Of a stretch of DNA of 34,448 nucleotides, positions 1 through 7,611 are shown one piece after another (positions within the stretch are counted from its first letter, which is position 1; every line of letters starts with the position of its first letter). The position numbers were made by a program, and so were the translations under genes. Origin of the DNA: JANNMJ01 sp031397815 (GTDB lineage: Bacteria; Bacteroidota; Bacteroidia; Cytophagales; Hymenobacteraceae). The notes beneath the pieces were generated by a model, which did no database searches, had not been told where the DNA came from, and saw nothing but the letters and a program-made list of their open reading frames with translations. The stretch is from the NCBI GenBank assembly GCA_031397815.1, contig JANNMJ010000179.1, positions 1-34,448 on the forward strand, given 5' to 3'.

Positions 1-90
1 CAGGGAGCCAATCTGGGCGCTGGTGCGGCCAGCAGCAAGGCCAAGCGCAATTTCCTCGCGCTCCGGATGGGTTAATCGCGTGTACGACAT
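1..90 (-). CDS. IS30-family transposase, N-terminal fragment (runs off left edge)
   Basis: Reading leftward from an ATG at 90, the 30 visible codons encode an opening of the form MSYTRLTHPEREEIALGLAAG, followed by a TSAQIGSL segment. The LT-x(2)-ER-x(2)-I start followed by a small helix-turn-helix is the typical N-terminus of IS30-family transposases, which bind the terminal inverted repeats through this region; the DDE catalytic domain would lie outside the window. The assignment rests on 30 residues only. The IS end should lie just to the right, roughly 95-127, immediately before the stop of the next ORF. Confidence 0.7.
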   Translation of the reverse strand, partial: MSYTRLTHPEREEIALGLAAGRTSAQIGSL

Positions 91-94
91 AAGG

Positions 95-127
95 GCAAAT
101 GTTCGCCCCTAATTGATGCACTAGCAC
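95..127. repeat. Probable right terminal inverted repeat zone of the IS30-family element
   Basis: IS30-type elements usually end some tens of bases upstream of the transposase start. The only sequence available between the transposase ATG and the neighbouring ORF is this short stretch, which contains TTCGCCCCTAATTGATGCAC. The opposite end is not in the window, so the inverted repeat cannot be confirmed and its exact limits are unknown. Confidence 0.3.
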
Positions 128-283
128 CTAGACACCGCCCAGTATATCGACCAAAGCATCATAAGGCTTACCACGTTGTCGCAGCTTACTTATGGCTGGT
201 TTGGCGTCGGTTAAGTCAGACATAATTTGCTTGGCGCTGTAAACTGGCGCCGTGGGTACTGACTGTCGTGTTTTGCGTTTCAT
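128..283 (-). CDS. Small hypothetical protein (51 aa)
   Basis: An ATG at 283 opens 51 codons ending in TAG at 128-130. The product is basic at the N-terminus (MKRKTRQS) and has a predicted-helical middle with alternating Lys and Asp. I do not recognise the family. It lies between the IS30-type transposase and the Schlafen-like gene, on the same strand as both. Its stop sits at or next to the presumed IS end, so the IS could have inserted just behind it or cut off a longer protein. Codon content looks ordinary, but with this length it could be a chance ORF. Confidence 0.35.
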   Translation of the reverse strand: MKRKTRQSVPTAPVYSAKQIMSDLTDAKPAISKLRQRGKPYDALVDILGGV

Positions 284-354
284 ACGTCGTGTTGCTATCT
301 GATCACTTTGTAGCTCTGACAGTGCGGGACGGCGACAGGTCGTTAGTTTATGAT

Positions 355-2367
355 CTAGAGTACAGACCGGTAAGCTTGGCGCGGGTGGTTAGGTGCATCG
401 TAGCGCCGTTCTAATTTTTCAGCTTGCAAAAGAGCTGGTATTACTCTGTTTATCAGATACTTTCCACTCTTACCTGTGGCTTCAGCCAGCTCCGCAATAG
501 TATGCCATCCGGTGCGGGCAGTCATTAGTACCACCTGTTGCAGTTTGGCCGAGCTAGTCGCATCCGCGGAACTCTCCACCTTTTCGGCAGAGGTTTCCAC
601 CTTTTGGGGTGAACTCTCCACATTTTCAGGAGAGGTCTCCACATTAGCTGGTGGATAAGGCCCCCCTTGAGGGGATACTTCGGGAGACCTAGTTATGCTG
701 TCTGATTCGTTCAAGGTGTAGGTGGTGCCCGAGCCACGGCCGCTGGCAACTAGATAGCCTTGTTGACACAGGTTTTTCAGCAGTACTGACAAATCTGCCG
801 CGTGGAGCGATACGCGGTATTTCAGCCCTCGGTGCGTCGCGTGGCCTTCTATGGCTACGATAGCCAATACCGTCAAAGCTTCACCGAAGAGCGCATCGGC
901 CCGTTCGCCGAAAACTTCGCGCAGCCGCCCCTGCGTTTGGGCCGACAGGATACTCTCCATCTCCAGTTCCAGAAGCACCCGGTCGGGGTCATCGCGGACG
1001 TCGAGGTAAGGGCGCATCCAGTGAGCGCTCTCCCAGCCCTTCACGATCTTGGCCGCGCCACTGCCGGCTTTCTCGGCCCCGCCGATCAGGCCGAACATCT
1101 TTTGCAACGCCTTATTGCGGCAAACACTGACGCCGCCCTCGTAGTACTGCCGTATTGAGACGAGCAGCGTGCCAGGGTTGCTGAATCGGAAGCTGTTGGG
1201 GCGCCGGACGATAGTTACGCCACCGGGCGCGGTGTAATCGGCATGGACCAGCGAATTGATGAAGGCTTCGCGCAGGGCAGTGTGGGCCAGCGTTTCATCT
1301 TGCCGCTGCCCATTTTTGAGTTGGAATGGTCGTGGTAGCCCCGATGAAAGTCGGGGCCACACAAGTCGGTAAAATTGGAATAGGTTAGCTTCCCAAGTAC
1401 CGTCCAGGTAGATACGGTCAGTCCAGCGAACTTCTGGATCGGTAGTAAGTGCTTCTTGGTAATCGGGTGAGAACTCCGGTGCGCATTCGGGGTCGTGGAT
1501 GGCTTCCGTCTTTCCAAACATCAACAGCCCGGCTAAGGTCAGGCCCTCTTGCCGAGTTTGGCGGTCGTAACGGTAACCTCCGAGCATTCGCAGCAACTCC
1601 AGATCGTTCTCTGTCAGCCACGGATGGTCGGGGCGGAGGCTGCTCATCAACTGCCGAAACTGTTGGAAGCTGCGCTGATCGATATCGTCAGGATAGCGAA
1701 AGTTGCGCAGAATGCGGCTGTCGGCCGACACAGTAGGGTCGCTGTCAGCAATCATCCGCTTCACCACTGGCGGAGTACAGCGGTAGTCACCGCCATCACG
1801 CCGTTTATACGTTCCCGTAGCGGAATTCATACCTACATACACAGGCATCTGCTCGCGGGTAGCGCGAGGCACGTCAAACACCAGAATGTAATGCTCTGGC
1901 TGGCCTGGTACCTGCTGCAACCGCACGTTGGCATCAGTCAGCAGATCAGTACTGATCTTATTGGGATTGTTCTGGGTGTTGAAAAAGTCCTGTTGCAGGC
2001 GTCGAGCATGCTCCAGCGTAAGTCCATCGGGGCTGAACTGATGGTCGGCCTCCTCTTTAACCCCCAGCACAATCAGTCCACCTTCAGTATTCGCAAAAGC
2101 CGAATAGGTCGACCAGAAAGAGGTTGGAAAACCTCCTTTGGCCGATTTATACTCAATCTCGCTGCCCTCAAACTGCGGAAAAGTACTCAGTACTACCTCT
2201 TCAATAGGGTCAGCGAACAAGTTATACTGGTGAGGTAACACGTGAAGTAGGGTTTTTTCAAAGGTACCGGAGAACACGCAACGTGGACTGACAACACAGG
2301 AATCGCATAGCTGAAGAGGAGCAGCACTGGCTTTTACTAGCGCGGGGAAGAGTTCTATGATGCTCAA
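355..2367 (-). CDS. Schlafen/AlbA-domain ATP-binding protein (670 aa)
   Basis: The product resembles the COG2865 type of ATP-binding regulators. Residues about 63-200 carry an AlbA_2 (Schlafen-like) domain, with the signature SAFANTEGGLIVLGV near 89-103. Residues about 360-450 match an HATPase_c_4-like module, with REAFINSLVHADY at 366-378. The C-terminus looks like a winged helix (TIAELAEATGKSGKYL). A linker at residues 572-600 is made of four seven-residue repeats of the form x-[NK]-V-E-[ST]-S-[PA]. The N-terminus has a possible metal-binding C-x2-C-x5-C at residues 21-30. There is no ATG near the start; the frame opens after a stop with TTG at 2367, so the start is uncertain. Proteins of this family often occur in defence islands, where their role (regulator or effector) is not settled. 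Confidence 0.8.
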   Translation of the reverse strand: MSIIELFPALVKASAAPLQLCDSCVVSPRCVFSGTFEKTLLHVLPHQYNLFADPIEEVVLSTFPQFEGSEIEYKSAKGGFPTSFWSTYSAFANTEGGLIVLGVKEEADHQFSPDGLTLEHARRLQQDFFNTQNNPNKISTDLLTDANVRLQQVPGQPEHYILVFDVPRATREQMPVYVGMNSATGTYKRRDGGDYRCTPPVVKRMIADSDPTVSADSRILRNFRYPDDIDQRSFQQFRQLMSSLRPDHPWLTENDLELLRMLGGYRYDRQTRQEGLTLAGLLMFGKTEAIHDPECAPEFSPDYQEALTTDPEVRWTDRIYLDGTWEANLFQFYRLVWPRLSSGLPRPFQLKNGQRQDETLAHTALREAFINSLVHADYTAPGGVTIVRRPNSFRFSNPGTLLVSIRQYYEGGVSVCRNKALQKMFGLIGGAEKAGSGAAKIVKGWESAHWMRPYLDVRDDPDRVLLELEMESILSAQTQGRLREVFGERADALFGEALTVLAIVAIEGHATHRGLKYRVSLHAADLSVLLKNLCQQGYLVASGRGSGTTYTLNESDSITRSPEVSPQGGPYPPANVETSPENVESSPQKVETSAEKVESSADATSSAKLQQVVLMTARTGWHTIAELAEATGKSGKYLINRVIPALLQAEKLERRYDAPNHPRQAYRSVL
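569..652 (-). repeat. Four tandem 21-bp repeats inside the Schlafen-like gene
   Basis: Units lie at 569-589, 590-610, 611-631 and 632-652. Units 1 and 3 start GAACTCTCCAC and units 2 and 4 start GAGGT[TC]TCCAC, so the array is two copies of a 42-bp double unit. Each unit encodes seven residues with the core V-E-[ST]-S, so copy-number changes would keep the reading frame and only lengthen or shorten the linker before the C-terminal winged helix. Confidence 0.85.
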
Positions 2368-2593
2368 CTACTGCAAGAAGGCGAACGCGCAACCTAGCCA
2401 CGCCCGCAACGTCGGAGCCATCTGTCGCATGGCAAAAGCTAGCCCCGCCGGATGCCAATATTGATGCGCTACCCTGACTCTGAGACCAGCAATGCGTACC
2501 AACCTACGGCGGAGTTCAGGTGGATTGTGAATCACGCACTACCACCCAGTATGATGTCAGCAAAGTGTGGCCGCAAACGACAAATGAGCGGTT

Positions 2594-2640
2594 GCATTGT
2601 ACGCTAAGGTTGGCGCCTAGGGGCGCTAAAGTAGCGAAAT
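2594..2640. repeat. 47-bp direct repeat, copy 1
   Basis: This copy matches 2761-2807 at 42 of 47 positions by eye; the shared core is ACGCTAAGGTTGGCGCCTAG. The copies are 167 bp apart, start to start. Neither lies in a supported gene. They could be remnants of a duplicated end of a mobile element, or binding sites. Confidence 0.7.
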
Positions 2641-2760
2641 CGTAGGTGCGCGCACTTGCTTCGTTATCGCTGCTTTACTCGCTTGCGAGGAGCAGATGAA
2701 CCCCTGAAATCGGTTCTTTCTAAAGCCGAAAGGGTAGGGGTGGTCGACAAATGGCACGCT

Positions 2761-2807
2761 GCATTGCACGCTAAGGTTGGCGCCTAGAGTCGCTAAAATG
2801 GCGAAAT
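2761..2807. repeat. 47-bp direct repeat, copy 2
   Basis: Second copy of the repeat at 2594-2640, differing at five positions. Both copies contain the palindrome GGCGCC followed by TAG and the segment CGCTAAA. Confidence 0.7.
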
Positions 2808-3129
2808 AGCACCTCTAAGCTGGCGCGAGTGAGCGAGCACGATTCAGCCTCGTTGACTTGGTCAACTTTGGTGTGTAGCAGGCCGCGCTAGCGGTTCATT
2901 CGGTGGGATGACTCACGCAAGCTGCAAGCTGACGAAGAGTGGTAAAAGGCGCTCGTGTCTATCTAGGCACTGCACCATCACCTTGTCATCGTTGATAGGT
3001 TTGTGCGATGGAAGAGTCCCTGATATTCGCCATCAGCCGTCATGTCGATGGCCCAGCAGTACACCGCTCAGGGCCGTTCCGGCTGGCGACCGCTTGGATT
3101 TTCGGCACCAGCCGCGCGATGTCTGGTAC

Positions 3130-3456
3130 CTAACCCGATTCGTGGACTTGCGGGTGCGATGCGAGCAGGCTTCGCTTGTGTTTGGGCAGCGCGCCGGCGT
3201 GCCAGCCCACTGGGAACTGAAAGCGGGCATCCTGACCAGAGATGATGGTGATGAGCTGGTGGTAGGCGGCGACATCCGCCTCGCTGTTCTGGCGGTTCGA
3301 GAGCTTGCCTTCGGCCCGCTGGCCTGCGCAAGTGAGGATACCGCTCATCAGCCCGCAGAGCAGAAACTTAGTCAGGGCATCGTCGCGCAGATCAGGCCGC
3401 TTCACCTGCACGGGTGGCAGGGTGGCCAGGGGTGGCAAGAAATGGTCGATGCCCAT
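3130..3456 (-). CDS. Hypothetical protein, possibly degenerate (108 aa)
   Basis: This is an ORF from an ATG at 3456. Its translation has a natural-looking composition, with a hydrophobic segment FLLCGLMSGILTC at about residues 31-43 that could be a signal or lipoprotein-like segment, followed by a polar region. It lies 44 bp downstream of the lipoprotein gene on the same strand, so the two could be cotranscribed. No family is recognised. The hydrophobic segment sits unusually far from the start, so a later start is possible (for example TTG before KFLLCG). It could also be an eroded gene or a chance ORF. Confidence 0.3.
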   Translation of the reverse strand: MGIDHFLPPLATLPPVQVKRPDLRDDALTKFLLCGLMSGILTCAGQRAEGKLSNRQNSEADVAAYHQLITIISGQDARFQFPVGWHAGALPKHKRSLLASHPQVHESG

Positions 3457-3500
3457 TGCGGGCGTGGCCTAGAAAGCCGGATAGGTGCGCCAACGATTCA

Positions 3501-3872
3501 TCATTTGGCCGGTTGTTCCGTTCGGACGAACGTGCCATCCATCATAGCTACATTATCAACCCGGAGTGTGTCAGAGCTGACGATTTTAATGCGTATATTA
3601 AAGTCTTCTACGGTGGTGTAGATGTATTTATCGTCTATCTTGTAGTCGTTCGCTACTTCTACCATAAACATAGATAGGATGCACTTGGATGGCGTTAGCT
3701 CAATCCGGCCGAGACTATGACCAGGCTCGTCGTCCTTAATCAGCTGATAAGTGCCCTCCACACGTTGGCGGTTAACAGTGTCGCAGCCAGACAACCCGTA
3801 GAGGGTTAGTAAAAGGCTGAGGATCGGGAGGAGGCGGGGAGAGTAAAGTATCATAATTGAGGGTGCTTTCAT
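3501..3872 (-). CDS. Small putative lipoprotein (123 aa)
   Basis: The N-terminus is a clear lipoprotein signal: a positively charged start, the hydrophobic run LLPILSLLLTLYGLSGC and a lipobox L-S-G-C, which predicts lipidation at Cys30 after cleavage by signal peptidase II. The mature part (about 94 residues) looks beta-rich, contains VEGTYQLIKDDEPGHSLGRI and ends in FVRTEQPAK. An alternative ATG at 3854 (MILYSPRL) gives a more usual signal length of 23 residues and would avoid the 16-bp overlap with the divergent XRE gene at 3857. The function is unknown. It resembles the many small cell-envelope lipoproteins of Bacteroidota. Confidence 0.7.
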   Translation of the reverse strand: MKAPSIMILYSPRLLPILSLLLTLYGLSGCDTVNRQRVEGTYQLIKDDEPGHSLGRIELTPSKCILSMFMVEVANDYKIDDKYIYTTVEDFNIRIKIVSSDTLRVDNVAMMDGTFVRTEQPAK

Positions 3873-4186
3873 CCGCCAAAGCTAATCGCGAAAATCCATT
3901 TAGCATCACTCGTGATGCCAGCGCCGGGTTAAGGCGGTCAGAGTTTGCGGCCTTGAAAAATCTGGCCGCTATTCGCGCTTTTGGCATCCGCCTGCGCCAA
4001 CTCCGCGAACAGCGCGGCTGGAGTCAGCAGGCACTCGCCGACGTGGCCGACGTCTCAAAACCTACGATCCAGCGTATCGAGCAGGCCAAGTTTTCGGTCA
4101 CGCTGGACGTGCTGATCTCGCTGACCCGTGGTCTGGAGATTCCGCTGAGTCAGCTACTAGACGTGCCGACGGAGGGCACACCGTAG
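3857..4186 (+). CDS. XRE-family helix-turn-helix regulator (109 aa)
   Basis: A Cro/C1-type HTH occupies roughly residues 37-103: RLRQLREQRGWSQQALADVA, then SKPTIQRIEQAKFSVTL and LTRGLEIPLSQLLDV. This is a one-domain DNA-binding protein of the kind used as phage-type or island regulators. The frame has no ATG; TTG at 3857, GTG at 3863 and TTG at 3950 are the candidate starts, and the HTH is complete from any of them. The gene is divergent from the lipoprotein gene. It lies downstream of the 3' end of the BREX operon, but nothing in the sequence directly shows that it controls BREX. Confidence 0.8.
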   Translation: MRVLSSAKANRENPFSITRDASAGLRRSEFAALKNLAAIRAFGIRLRQLREQRGWSQQALADVADVSKPTIQRIEQAKFSVTLDVLISLTRGLEIPLSQLLDVPTEGTP

Positions 4187-4683
4187 CGTGGATGTTGCCG
4201 CTGGTTGAGTCCTGAAGAGTTGCGCTATCCATAGCAGCTTGCCCCTACCCGGGGTAAAGTACTGCATCTGATCCTCCATCAGTATCGTCATAATGCGCCA
4301 GCTTGGATGGACGATAGCAGGATTGTCGTTGCAGGTGCTGCGAGGGTTTGGCAGTTGTTTTCTGCCACTTTCTTACTCTGTCCAGACCGCTCAGCATTTG
4401 GGAAAGTCGGAGTGTGGACATTGGGCAGCGTCCAACTTCTGGGTATCGACTGGCAATAGTAGTGGGGCCGCCCAGCCGAACAGAATGTCCTGCTGGGTTA
4501 GCTGCGTAGACAATCCGTGGAACGTGCTACCGTTCCTGATAGACGGTCGCGTTCGTTCCTAGGCTGACGCGCCTAGCCTACGGCAAGAATACACAGCCCT
4601 TCTGACAATAGAGAACCTGCTGCGCATCCTCGACATCCTTAAGCTCACGCTGGCCGAGTTGTTTGCAGATTTGTAAGTATCGA
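4187..4683. other. Non-coding stretch between XRE gene and BREX operon end
   Basis: No convincing complete gene is seen. A plus-strand ORF at 4293-4562 has a Trp/Cys/Ser-rich translation typical of chance ORFs. The last 110 bases encode an XRE-like C-terminal remnant (listed separately). An imperfect inverted repeat (CTAGGCT at 4560-4566 with AGCCTAC near 4575-4581) lies 3' of the BREX operon but has no T-tract after it on the minus strand, so I do not call it a terminator. Confidence 0.45.
4563..4676 (+). pseudogene. Remnant of a second XRE-type regulator (C-terminal fragment)
   Basis: After an in-frame stop at 4560-4562 the frame reads to TAA at 4674-4676. It ends with LLTIENLLRILDILKLTLAE, then LFADL. 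This matches the closing helices of Cro/C1 HTH domains, where a typical ending is of the form SLENLLRIADALGLSLSELF, and it parallels the end of the intact XRE protein at 3857-4186. The recognition helix and start are missing. It is best read as a decayed XRE gene or a fragment left by a rearrangement. Confidence 0.5.
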
Positions 4684-5478
4684 CTACAAACGGTCAAAAG
4701 GCGATATTAGTCCGAGCAAAGTCCCATTCTCTACAACCAGTATGGGCGCCTGACAAACTCCCGCCGGGATCGGCTCATCAGGCCCTATGCTCTCACAAGA
4801 AGTCAGTTCAAGGAATTGATCATTGCTTTTTGTGGCGACCTCAATGCGTTGATTTAACACAGCGTCTCTTTCATCCCGCTGCCGTCTCGTGCCACCATGG
4901 GTTACGCAATGGGCTTGCATAAACTCCACCAGCTTATAATCAGCCAGCAGTTGCCATTTGCCTTCGTACTGAATAGGCAGGTAGGAGAAAGAGTTGCGGA
5001 GCATTAGCTGCCTTGCTTCCCGCAGAGTTTGCCATGCAGCGACCGTCATCGGGTGGCCGATCATAAAGTGTTTGGCCAGCGGCGTCAGTTGCATCAGACT
5101 TTCTTCAAGTAAGAGCGCCAAATCAACGGCGTGTTGCGTGATAATGCGAGCATAGGCCCCTTCGTGGACAGCGCTGTTACGAGCTTCCTTTGCCAGAGTG
5201 AAAACAGGGTCAAAGTGCTTCACAGCCCAGTTTTCGGAAAGATTGAACGCGGCCAGCTTGCGCAGGTCGTCGCAGTAGTCGCCCAGTCCCTTGCCCTTGC
5301 CCCCTGCCAAGTAGCGACCTAAGCTTTCGATTGCCTGAAACAAAGCGCCGAAGCCCTCAGCATCCCCCAGAGCAGTGGCGCGCGCTTCCCGAAGTTGATT
5401 CAGATAATGGGCTGCTTGTTCAGCCGTTAAGTCAGGACGGTAGGGATCAGTGTGTGCGTGAGTATTAGCCTTCGCCAT
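4684..5478 (-). CDS. HEPN-like plus CBS-like domain protein, last gene of the BREX operon (264 aa)
   Basis: The start is taken at ATG 5478, one base after the brxL stop (TGA-C-ATG), which indicates translational coupling. Residues about 15-135 are all-helical and contain R100-N-S-A-V-H105, fitting the HEPN motif R-[polar]-x3-H used by many HEPN RNases. Residues about 138-264 resemble a CBS pair: a segment beginning HPMTVAAWQTLREARQLM and continuing to SYLPI, and the terminal segment ILVVENGTLLGLISPFDRL. CBS modules usually bind adenine nucleotides. I infer a nucleotide-sensing module joined to a possible RNase, perhaps a backup or abortive-infection arm of the BREX system. The HEPN and CBS calls are from motif reading only; a non-catalytic HEPN is possible. 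Confidence 0.7.
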   Translation of the reverse strand: MAKANTHAHTDPYRPDLTAEQAAHYLNQLREARATALGDAEGFGALFQAIESLGRYLAGGKGKGLGDYCDDLRKLAAFNLSENWAVKHFDPVFTLAKEARNSAVHEGAYARIITQHAVDLALLLEESLMQLTPLAKHFMIGHPMTVAAWQTLREARQLMLRNSFSYLPIQYEGKWQLLADYKLVEFMQAHCVTHGGTRRQRDERDAVLNQRIEVATKSNDQFLELTSCESIGPDEPIPAGVCQAPILVVENGTLLGLISPFDRL

Positions 5479-5479
5479 G

Positions 5480-7570
5480 TCAGTTGATAGTGGGAATATC
5501 ATCGGTTCGCTGAAATACCACCGTCGTTTCCAAGCACGGCCGGTAAGCTAAGTCATTCGCGCCGATGCTGAACCAGTTCTCGGGACGCTGGTAGAAATCG
5601 AGGCCGCGGCCTGAGCGGATGACCCAGCCGTTACTAAGCCGTATTTCGCGGTCGTGCAAGGTGGGACGGAATTCATAATCGAAGGCGATGCCGTAATCTT
5701 TGAGGCTCCATCGCAGGTCGTCGAGCGCCTTCTTCTGCTTTGTGGCTTGTTCTTCGGTTTCCGCTTCGCACGTCAGCATATGGAGTTCGCGACAGTCGCC
5801 GAGGCGGGCTAGAAGCTCAGCAAAGTGGACAAGGTTAGCCAGCTGGTGCGTGACGCGTACATACGGCTCGTCCAACTCTACGCGGACGGCCCCGCGCAAG
5901 TAAGGGCCGAAGAGCGACTCGTAGGTATGGCCCGTGTCGCCGTACAACAGCTTAATCGTCTTCTCTTCAGGTGCCGCTGACGTGGCATTGAGGCTAATGT
6001 CTGAGCTAGGGCTCACTAGTGCGGCTGGTGCTGCCGCAGTGGGAACTGCGGCCGGTATGCCGACGGGTATGTCGGCGCTCGTATCGGCCGCTTGCCCCTG
6101 CACCACGTGCTTCGACTCCGGGCACCACACTTCTTCTTCCTGCCCGTCGGTGGCGCGTATGTAGCTCAAGTTGATGCGCGCGAATTCGTCGTCAGGCTTC
6201 TGCTTGTTCATCTGCTCCTTCACGCGGCGGCGTCCTTCCACTGCGTAGGCCACATACTCATCGAATTCGGCGTCTGTCGGCTCGTCGGCGGGGTGCAGAA
6301 GTTTGAGTAGGCCAGCTACTGTCTTTTTGATGGCCTGCTCGTCACGTCCTTCAATGGCCGCTCCCAGCCGGATACGATTGTTGATAGTAGGGTACTTATT
6401 GACTTTCTTTTTGAGGTAATGCAGTGCCTCTGCCAGATAATCGGTGATCAGTCCGTACTGGCCTGTTAGGTAAGACGACGAGTTCTTCGGCATCTCCCAA
6501 CCGGGTAGGAAGTAGTGAAGCCGATCCTGTACGGCCAAGTCGAAGTTGTCGGGGAGCGTTAGAAACAACGTGTGCTGCGGCGACGATACCAACTGCGCGA
6601 TGGAGTGATCGATGTTGCCCACGAATGCGAACGAGGCATCGGCGATGACTTCGGCGCCGCGCGAGAACCGTCCGTTGGCCATATAGTCTTTCATGACCTG
6701 TATGGTGTTTTGGTCCTTAATCCGGATGCCGCCTACTTCATCGAAGCCGATGATGTCCCAGTAGCCTACTAGCCCCACCGTACGGCGCGTGAGGTTGTAG
6801 AAGAGCGTGGCCGTGCTGGCCTGCCCACCGCTTACCAGCGTCCCATAAGGTGAAAATTCACTGAATGCGAACGATTTACCCGTGCCACGCGGCCCCAACT
6901 CGATAAAGTTGTAGTTCGACTCTACGAAGCCGATGAGCCTAGCCAAGTAATGGAGTTTGAGCCGAAATGTGAATCGCGCAGGATTTAGTCCGATGGTGCG
7001 CATCAGCACGTCAAGCCACTCGTCGCGGCTGAACGCGCGGCGGCCGGTGCAATAGCCTTCAAAGTCGAAGCGGGCGAGTTGCACGGGACGCAGCTCCTCA
7101 ATGTAGAAGGCGTAGGCGTCCTCGGTTTCGTTGCGGGCCACCTTCACCTCAGCCCACACGCCGCCTTCGAGCAGGCGCTCATTCTTAGAGTAAAACTCCT
7201 CCGGGATGGCAATACGCTGCGAGTTGAAGTTTTCCATTGTGGCCCAATGGCGTCTCTCGCGCTCCTGATACCTCACGTGGACCTTATCAATGAACCGATG
7301 CGCGCCCGTCTGCTGCACTAGCGACTGCGCCTTGTTGGCTTCATCAGGGCGCACATATTGCCGACTCAGCGTTTCTACGACCGCCTGCTTGCCAGCTTCT
7401 ACCTCGTCGGGATCGTCGGTGGCGCAGTATCGAGCCAGCAGAAATTCCAGTACAAACGACGGGACATTCGTGCTTTTCTTGATCTGATGCAGTAGGTCCT
7501 TACGCACGGCCTTGCCGGCGAAGTGCTGATTGAGCTTGTGGTCGAGGGCGTCGGGGCCAGTGAATTTCAT
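5480..7570 (-). CDS. brxL: BREX AAA+ protein BrxL with MITD1-like C-terminal domain (696 aa)
   Basis: The N-terminal 200 residues follow the BrxL pattern (LNQHFAGKAVRKDLLHQIKK, then LEFLLARYC). The AAA+ core has Walker A GPRGTGKS at 226-233 and Walker B IIGFDE at 273-278. Known BrxL proteins end in a Lon-like domain. Here a Pro/Ala/Thr-rich linker (about 495-535) leads to residues 539-690 with GHTYESLFGPYL, DEPYVRVTHQLANL, LHDREI (638-643), NGWVIRSGRGLDFY and RPCLETTVV. These closely resemble the C-terminal phospholipase-D-fold domain of human MITD1 (MIT_C). I see no Lon Ser-Lys dyad. ATG 7570 is preferred because family members start near the LNQHFAGK motif; ATG 7600 is also open. pglZ lies upstream, and the HEPN-CBS gene starts one base downstream. 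BrxL is required for phage exclusion in type 1 BREX. Confidence 0.9.
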   Translation of the reverse strand: MKFTGPDALDHKLNQHFAGKAVRKDLLHQIKKSTNVPSFVLEFLLARYCATDDPDEVEAGKQAVVETLSRQYVRPDEANKAQSLVQQTGAHRFIDKVHVRYQERERRHWATMENFNSQRIAIPEEFYSKNERLLEGGVWAEVKVARNETEDAYAFYIEELRPVQLARFDFEGYCTGRRAFSRDEWLDVLMRTIGLNPARFTFRLKLHYLARLIGFVESNYNFIELGPRGTGKSFAFSEFSPYGTLVSGGQASTATLFYNLTRRTVGLVGYWDIIGFDEVGGIRIKDQNTIQVMKDYMANGRFSRGAEVIADASFAFVGNIDHSIAQLVSSPQHTLFLTLPDNFDLAVQDRLHYFLPGWEMPKNSSSYLTGQYGLITDYLAEALHYLKKKVNKYPTINNRIRLGAAIEGRDEQAIKKTVAGLLKLLHPADEPTDAEFDEYVAYAVEGRRRVKEQMNKQKPDDEFARINLSYIRATDGQEEEVWCPESKHVVQGQAADTSADIPVGIPAAVPTAAAPAALVSPSSDISLNATSAAPEEKTIKLLYGDTGHTYESLFGPYLRGAVRVELDEPYVRVTHQLANLVHFAELLARLGDCRELHMLTCEAETEEQATKQKKALDDLRWSLKDYGIAFDYEFRPTLHDREIRLSNGWVIRSGRGLDFYQRPENWFSIGANDLAYRPCLETTVVFQRTDDIPTIN

Positions 7571-7611
7571 TGTTGCGTGTGAGGAGAATGATGGCAGCAA
7601 GATGCTTCGCC

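Larger units (their letters stand above)
2368..3129. other. Stretch without a convincing gene, containing a 47-bp direct repeat
   Basis: No ORF here shows a recognisable domain. The only clear structure is a direct repeat (2594-2640 and 2761-2807, listed separately). A plus-strand ORF opens at 2908, but its translation looks like noise. This may be decayed island sequence. Confidence 0.5.

Noticed and set aside
2908..3621. 237-codon plus-strand ORF
   Set aside because: Its translation has no domain and an uneven composition, it overlaps the better-supported lipoprotein gene on the other strand, and it has no start context.
4293..4562. 89-codon plus-strand ORF
   Set aside because: It is rich in Trp, Cys and Ser with no recognisable motif, which looks like chance.
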